Shown here in pieces: positions 59,401 to 64,000 of a stretch of 64,000 bases of DNA (positions are counted from its first letter, which is position 1; each line of letters begins with the position of its first letter). The notes under the pieces are model-generated. The model saw only the letters and a program-made list of their open reading frames with translations, did no database searches and had not been told where the DNA came from. The stretch comes from Rudanella sp031411995 (GTDB lineage Bacteria > Bacteroidota > Bacteroidia > Cytophagales > Spirosomataceae), in contig JANOCD010000114.1 of the NCBI GenBank assembly GCA_031411995.1, positions 248,001 to 312,000 of the forward strand, given 5' to 3'. Both the position numbers and the translations under genes were made by a program.

Positions 59401-59750
59401 TCGTTAAGCGTTTTTCTGAATCTATACCCTGAACGGGTGTCTTACTCGTAACCTGAGCAACTCCTTTTTGGTTGTGGATTACCCCATGTTTTCGACTTTG
59501 GACGAAACCGAACGACTATTAGTTTTCGAGTCCATTGACCATGCTTACTCACCAATTCCGACGCTTCGCTCAATAATCACTGCCTTTCACTCAATTTGTT
59601 TGTCTGAATTGATTCCTTTCCGGCAGGTTTGTGCGACTAATCAGGTAATTATTCAATTCAGAATAACGTGCCGCAGCTAATAAGCCCTGATAGATTATAG
59701 AGCCGCTAAACGGCTTCTAAACCTCAATAACCAAAATAACGCTTAAAATC
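59401..59750. other. Intergenic region mqo / LGFP protein
   Basis: 350 bases between divergent genes. The only open frame of note (59468-59680, 70 codons) starts with a non-ATG codon, looks unlike a protein and was not accepted. AGCCG-5-CGGCT (59701-59715) is a short hairpin near the start of the next gene. I see no consensus promoter on either strand. Confidence 0.5.
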
Positions 59751-62700
59751 ATGTCTGAAATCTCAAAGAAAAGGCAATTGCTGTTCGAGAATGGTATTGA
59801 CCTCGGCAGCCCCTTGGGTAATGAAAAGAACCTACCTCCCGCTGGAAAAATCCAAGAGTTTCAGCACGGAATTCTTATTTATCATCCCACTTACGGATGC
59901 TGCTACCTCACCCAGCGTGTAGCCGGAAAATGGAAAACCCTGGCCGCAATAAATTTGGGTTATCCTATTGCCGACACGGGGAAAACACGGCAAAACGACG
60001 AATTATGTCTGTTTGAGAATGGCCTGATAGTAGGCCGTCTCAATGGGGGAGATTTTGTCGTTTTCGACAATGTGTACAGAGCCTACCTGACGAGCATGGG
60101 TTCGGGGGTAGCTAATTTTCCGGGTTGGATGGGCTATCCGGTTAATGATACACGACGTTTAGTATCGAACGGCCTGCTGGGGACGTTTGAGCAAGCCGAC
60201 ATTTACCAACGAAACCAACTGTCGGCCAACAGCATTCAGGGGGGCATCCGAAGCCGTTATAACCAGTTAGGAGCCGAAAATTCGAGTTTAGGTCTGCCCA
60301 TTTCCAATGAATATGATTTGTTCAAAGACAAGCAGGTTATTGGCCGGGCGAGCGATTTTGAACGAGGCACCATTTTTTGGAGTGCCGTTGGGGGAGCACA
60401 CGCCTTGCAGAGCGATTTTCTGAGTGCCTACCTGATCCAGTTTCAGGGAATGGCCGGCACGTTGGGCGTACCAATGTCTGAGGAACGACGCTCGCCGGGA
60501 GGTCGTCGTTTCGTTAATTTTGAACACGGGGTTTTGGTTGAGACGAGTAGTGGCACGTTTATCAAAGTGGATCAGCTAACCATAACACTCACCAAATTAC
60601 AGACCGACGAAGACGACGATGATCTGTTGGTGAAGACCGAAGTTCTTGTGCACCAAAACGGAACCGTACAAAAACGGGAAAAACAGTACGGAGAATATTC
60701 TGATCAGGGGACTAAGGATGACTTTTCGCCTGAAGAGGCTGCGATGGGGCAGTTCCCGATCAATAACGGGGCGGCCATACTGGAAGTCAACATGGAAGCC
60801 TGGGACGTGGATGGATTCCTCAATTTTGGAGATGACTCCATTGCCCGTTTTTCCAAACGGTTTTCGATTGACACCCTCTGGGACCCTGCTTTGCCCGATT
60901 TGGCTGGTAAACGGCTCGACGACTGGTACGAAACCGGCGAAGGTAAATTCAGGGCTTCTTTCCGAGTAGACATAGACCGATTCACCATCAATCCGTTCGA
61001 TACCGCCCGTTTTGTCGGCGATCTATGGTGGAACGTTGATAACTACGGGGTGGCCGAGTTAAGCAAAAAAATGTATGCGGATACGTTTGCAGATGTCGAT
61101 GAGAACGATTCCGCTTTCTGGCATCAGTTGCTGGCCGGTTTTTATGAAGACCGCTACAAAAAATGCGCGGCTAATGGCATTTGTTTCGGCATTTGTCTCG
61201 AAGCAATCTACGCACTCAAAGGCCGCTCGATTTTCCGCCAGCCCATTCAGCGGATCATGACTACCGATCCGGCTAACCCCGCGCTACCAGACCCGGCTCG
61301 TAATCAGGCATTTCAGTTGCGTCATGGTTACCAAACAAGCGAAGCTTCTGCCGACCTGCTCTCCGATTTAGACGATAACCGCTGGAATCCGGTGGCTACG
61401 TTTAACCAATCGCGTGATTTATTTTTTGCCAGAGATTACCCCACATTATCGATCAGGGACGGGAATGGGGCCGGACACGCGCTGGTGCCTTATGAATGGA
61501 TTGAAAACGGTAACACCCTGACGATACGGGCCGTTGATCCGAATAGAGCTTCCAATCCTACCACCATTACGATTGATCGGAGAATGAACACATTTACCTA
61601 TCCGTTTAGCGCACCACCTGCCGCTCCCTGGCAAGGCGGTGCGGGCAAAAACAACGGGGGAGCATTTTTTGCACGTCCTTATCACATCCTTGCGAATGTA
61701 CCCGTTACAAACACGGCAGCCATCGGCCTTGACCTGACCGTACTGGATACAGCGCAGGCATCCAAACCCCAACGCACGTTTGCTCCATTGGGCATCACAG
61801 CATCGGGCAAACGTGCGCTGTTTCAGGTTGGCGGGCAGGCCGAAGTAAGTCAGATTCGAGATGGCATGGAAGGCCATTTTTTCCGCAATCCCAACATGGT
61901 TTCAGGATTTCCGGCTATCCAGAACCTCATTGCCTTAGACAATTTAGACGGGCTTGGCATCCCGGCCCGGCCCGATAGTTTCGTGCTGACCACAAGTGCC
62001 GAACGGCCTGCGTTTTTCCTTGACGATTTACCCGATGCCCCGCCCAGTTCTGACAAATGGAGCAATGGCCACCTGGCAGCCTTGATTCGCTCGGATATAA
62101 CAATGCCCAATCTCAGTACCGATGCGCTGGAACCGTTGTATCCTGCCGACCAAATCCAGATGCTGCGCCAGGAGATGGAGGTGGCCGTAGACAGAGCTGG
62201 CCGTGAAAAGCTTCACTTTCTTCTGCGGAATACCAACTCCCAGGGAAAATACCATTGGTATATGGCTTCGCAGCACGTGCAGATACGCTTAGAAACCAAT
62301 GCCATAGCAGATACCGAGGATCTTGTTACAGCCGAACAAATCGGCAGCACCGGGCAAATTGCCACGTTTCAGGCAGGCGGTACACTGGCGAACCCTGCCG
62401 TATTTTCCCCCATTCGTCCATCAACGGAAAGACTGCTCAAGGCATCTTTACTCAATGCAGCCAGTAACCGGATGTGGGTGTTGGACCTGATGAAGGCTAC
62501 CGCCAACGAACCACTTTCATTTCAATTGAACAATGGAGGTCGGCAGTTGTGGGTCTATAATACCAACAACGTCACGGATGTGACTGTGCAGTTTTGGCAA
62601 AATGACTTAACCAGCCCCGACATCACGTTGCCGGGTGTTGTACTACCAACCAATAAGATTACGGGTTTTGAGTTGGTAGCACCTAATAGTATCCAAACAC

Positions 62701-63356
62701 AGGTTTACGACTTGCCCGGTGGTGTGCCGGTGAGTAGCGCAACCTATTCCAGCCTGCACCTCGATTGCCGCAACCTACTCCATGAATGGCTGGTTATGAC
62801 CAATTCGATTTCCGGGGCTGCTGTGGTTTCGCTCAATCCAACTGCCGAACGGCCTGACAGTGGGGGTTGGTTTTTTTGCCACGAGCGCGTCGTAGATTTT
62901 TGTATCGAAGATGGCGACTATGGTATTACTGTCCAGTCAGGGACTTTATCATTAGTCCAGTTTACCATTCGCGAGGGGCTCATTTCGTATGCGGCTGATC
63001 TGGAAGGCGTAGTACAGGGAGCGGGTACGAATACATTGATTTTGAATGGTTTGCCACTCACCATTGATGCACAGGCAGTCAGAGATAAACTCATTATTCT
63101 ACCCGGCGTTTATGGTCTCAGCCCCGATCCAATCGAACACTTGTCGAGGCCATTGGCAACGGGCCGTTTTCTGCCCACCAGCCATGATGGTACGGATGGT
63201 TGGTTTTATGCGTTTAGCATTGGTTCGGGGGAAACGTCAACATTTCAGTTCCAGCTTTGTTTGGACGGAACCGTACACTATAACCCTGTTTTTGAGGGAG
63301 AAGTGCAAGGGGAAGGCACTAACACGTTGACCATTCACGAGTTAATACCCCGGTAA
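59751..63356 (+). CDS. Large LGFP-repeat protein with papain-like cysteine peptidase domain
   Basis: The protein has 1201 residues with no signal peptide (MSEISKKRQLLFENGIDLGS). Residues about 10-275 hold four or five LGFP-type repeats (INLGYPIADTGKT, WMGYPVND, SSLGLPISNEYDLF ... FERGTIFW, GTLGVPMSEERRSPG). Next is a beta-domain (about 280-440), then a papain-fold region with C478 (NGICFGICLEAIYALKG), H576 (GAGHALVPYEWIENG) and D596-N598 (AVDPNRAS), the order and spacing of a C-H-D/N triad. The last 500 residues are beta-rich, ending in two copies of a module with EGVVQGAGTNTLILNGL and EGEVQGEGTNTLTIHEL, about 85 residues apart. How it leaves the cell, if it does, is unknown. Possibly a toxin or surface protease. 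Confidence 0.8.
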   Translation: MSEISKKRQLLFENGIDLGSPLGNEKNLPPAGKIQEFQHGILIYHPTYGCCYLTQRVAGKWKTLAAINLGYPIADTGKTRQNDELCLFENGLIVGRLNGGDFVVFDNVYRAYLTSMGSGVANFPGWMGYPVNDTRRLVSNGLLGTFEQADIYQRNQLSANSIQGGIRSRYNQLGAENSSLGLPISNEYDLFKDKQVIGRASDFERGTIFWSAVGGAHALQSDFLSAYLIQFQGMAGTLGVPMSEERRSPGGRRFVNFEHGVLVETSSGTFIKVDQLTITLTKLQTDEDDDDLLVKTEVLVHQNGTVQKREKQYGEYSDQGTKDDFSPEEAAMGQFPINNGAAILEVNMEAWDVDGFLNFGDDSIARFSKRFSIDTLWDPALPDLAGKRLDDWYETGEGKFRASFRVDIDRFTINPFDTARFVGDLWWNVDNYGVAELSKKMYADTFADVDENDSAFWHQLLAGFYEDRYKKCAANGICFGICLEAIYALKGRSIFRQPIQRIMTTDPANPALPDPARNQAFQLRHGYQTSEASADLLSDLDDNRWNPVATFNQSRDLFFARDYPTLSIRDGNGAGHALVPYEWIENGNTLTIRAVDPNRASNPTTITIDRRMNTFTYPFSAPPAAPWQGGAGKNNGGAFFARPYHILANVPVTNTAAIGLDLTVLDTAQASKPQRTFAPLGITASGKRALFQVGGQAEVSQIRDGMEGHFFRNPNMVSGFPAIQNLIALDNLDGLGIPARPDSFVLTTSAERPAFFLDDLPDAPPSSDKWSNGHLAALIRSDITMPNLSTDALEPLYPADQIQMLRQEMEVAVDRAGREKLHFLLRNTNSQGKYHWYMASQHVQIRLETNAIADTEDLVTAEQIGSTGQIATFQAGGTLANPAVFSPIRPSTERLLKASLLNAASNRMWVLDLMKATANEPLSFQLNNGGRQLWVYNTNNVTDVTVQFWQNDLTSPDITLPGVVLPTNKITGFELVAPNSIQTQVYDLPGGVPVSSATYSSLHLDCRNLLHEWLVMTNSISGAAVVSLNPTAERPDSGGWFFCHERVVDFCIEDGDYGITVQSGTLSLVQFTIREGLISYAADLEGVVQGAGTNTLILNGLPLTIDAQAVRDKLIILPGVYGLSPDPIEHLSRPLATGRFLPTSHDGTDGWFYAFSIGSGETSTFQFQLCLDGTVHYNPVFEGEVQGEGTNTLTIHELIPR

Positions 63357-63490
63357 GCAAACGTTATAAACGAAGCAGGAATACGTGGTCCCCTATTTCT
63401 TCAATGGGCAGTATCTGATTGGCGCACTGAGTTGAGAAAGCAACAACGGGAAGATGTCATTAGAGGAATATGGGAGTAAGGAATCAGGTA

Positions 63491-63548
63491 GGGTATTTAG
63501 GCTGTTTTGGATAAAGTTTCCAAAAAAAGCCAAAATACCCTACTTTTG
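63491..63548 (+). promoter_or_regulatory. Inverted repeat and -7 element upstream of guaA
   Basis: GGGTATTTAGGCT (63491-63503) and AGCCAAAATACCC (63528-63540) pair at 12 of 13 positions around a 24-base loop. Directly after it comes TACTTTTG (63541-63548), a perfect Bacteroidota -7 element, 18 bases before the guaA ATG. No clear TTG is at the usual distance. The repeat could be an operator overlapping the -33 region. Confidence 0.55.
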
Positions 63549-63566
63549 TGCCTTAGAAACCGACGC

Positions 63567-64000
63567 ATGGCCACCGAGCAAATTCTGATTCTGGATTTCG
63601 GTTCGCAATATACCCAACTCATCGCCCGCCGGGTCCGCGAACTGAACGTTTACTGCGAAATCCATCCCTACAATAAAATCCCCGAAATCACGCCTGCCAC
63701 AAAGGGTATCATTCTCTCCGGCAGCCCCTGTTCCGTTCGCGATGCCGATTCGCCGAAGGTGGATTTGAGCCACCTCCGCCAGCAACTGCCCGTTTTGGGC
63801 GTGTGCTACGGGGCGCAACTGCTGGCTCAAACCGGCGGGGGCGAGGTGCAGGCATCGAGCATACGGGAGTATGGCCGGGCCAAACTCGGCACCGTTAACG
63901 CCGACAATCGCCTGCTCAAAGGGCTTGATCAACACTCGCAGGTCTGGATGTCGCACGCCGACACCATCACCCAGGTTCCCAACTCGTTTCAGATCATTGC
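63567..64000 (+). CDS. guaA: GMP synthase (glutamine-hydrolysing), 5' part only
   Basis: First 144 residues of GuaA, which converts XMP, ATP and glutamine to GMP. The visible part is the class I glutamine amidotransferase domain: ILILDFGSQYTQLIARRVRE at the N-terminus, GIILSGSPCSVRD, the nucleophile Cys in LGVCYGAQLLAQTGGGEV, and WMSHADTITQVP, the start of the region that precedes the catalytic His. The rest runs off the right edge. The ATG at 63567 is the standard start for GuaA. Purine control through the inverted repeat in front is possible. Confidence 0.96.
   Translation, partial: MATEQILILDFGSQYTQLIARRVRELNVYCEIHPYNKIPEITPATKGIILSGSPCSVRDADSPKVDLSHLRQQLPVLGVCYGAQLLAQTGGGEVQASSIREYGRAKLGTVNADNRLLKGLDQHSQVWMSHADTITQVPNSFQII

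Noticed and set aside
59468..59680. Open frame of 70 codons between mqo and the LGFP protein
   Set aside because: It has a weak start, no recognisable features and random-looking composition.

Overview
The window looks like chromosomal DNA of a Bacteroidota bacterium of the Cytophagales, most likely the Spirosoma/Fibrella/Runella group (inference from gene content, no database search). Pointers are: promoters of the TTG-N17-23-TAnnTTTG type upstream of several genes, a type IX secretion C-terminal sorting domain on a secreted amylase, a TonB-dependent receptor with a carboxypeptidase-like N-terminal domain, a one-piece propeller histidine kinase, a fused isobutyryl-CoA mutase (IcmF), DUF1343/NamZ, a CE15 esterase, a GH10 xylanase and XisH/XisI proteins. 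Genes are densely packed, and several convergent pairs abut or overlap by 0-4 bases (2655/2658, 18096/18097, 53600/53601).

Layout. 1-2.7 kb: EmrAB-type drug efflux pair divergent from its MarR regulator, with a cluster of inverted repeats between them. 2.7-9.6 kb: two signalling units, an operon of a hypothetical protein, a membrane protein, a LiaS/DegS-type kinase and a NarL-type regulator, then a propeller kinase divergent from its own regulator. 9.6-16.2 kb: a co-directional run of envelope genes (a large membrane protein, GT2 glycosyltransferase, DUF6056-like protein, EamA transporter, LptF/G permease) headed by a DtxR/MntR regulator that faces mntH across a perfect 9+9 palindrome. 17.7-25.5 kb: housekeeping and envelope genes, including a GH3-beta-lactamase fusion, a LysR regulator, a voltage-gated potassium channel and coaE. 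25.5-28.1 kb: TonB-dependent receptor and a small exported partner.

28.5-35.6 kb is the most unusual part. A 7TM sensor kinase and a NarL-type regulator, which would normally be neighbours, bracket a tight operon: a cysteine-free 234-residue protein whose layout resembles bacterial gasdermins, an L,D-transpeptidase-like YkuD enzyme, an outer-membrane barrel protein with a coiled-coil linker, and a lipoprotein. A frameshifted gene remnant closes the block. I regard this as the best candidate for an undescribed system. The gasdermin link is pattern recognition, not alignment.

35.8-47.1 kb: secreted and cytoplasmic GH13 enzymes, a solitary XisI, a membrane protein carrying sixteen exact-length 11-residue repeats, an NlpC/P60 hydrolase, a molybdopterin oxidoreductase with its cytochrome b, and an XisH/XisI pair in which xisH is frameshifted. 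47.1-50.5 kb: icmF, with repetitive DNA in both interdomain linkers. 50.6-59.4 kb: CE15 esterase, an Xre regulator with a DUF2178-like membrane protein under a perfect 12+12 palindrome, a TraB/GumN protein, a LolC/E-type permease, a GH10 xylanase lipoprotein, NamZ and mqo. 59.7-63.4 kb: a 1201-residue LGFP-repeat protein with a papain-like triad and no signal peptide. The window ends inside guaA.

Biological themes are polysaccharide breakdown (GH13, GH10, CE15), peptidoglycan turnover (GH3-type NagZ, NamZ, NlpC/P60, YkuD) and two-component signalling. I saw no tRNA, rRNA, CRISPR array, insertion sequence or phage genes.
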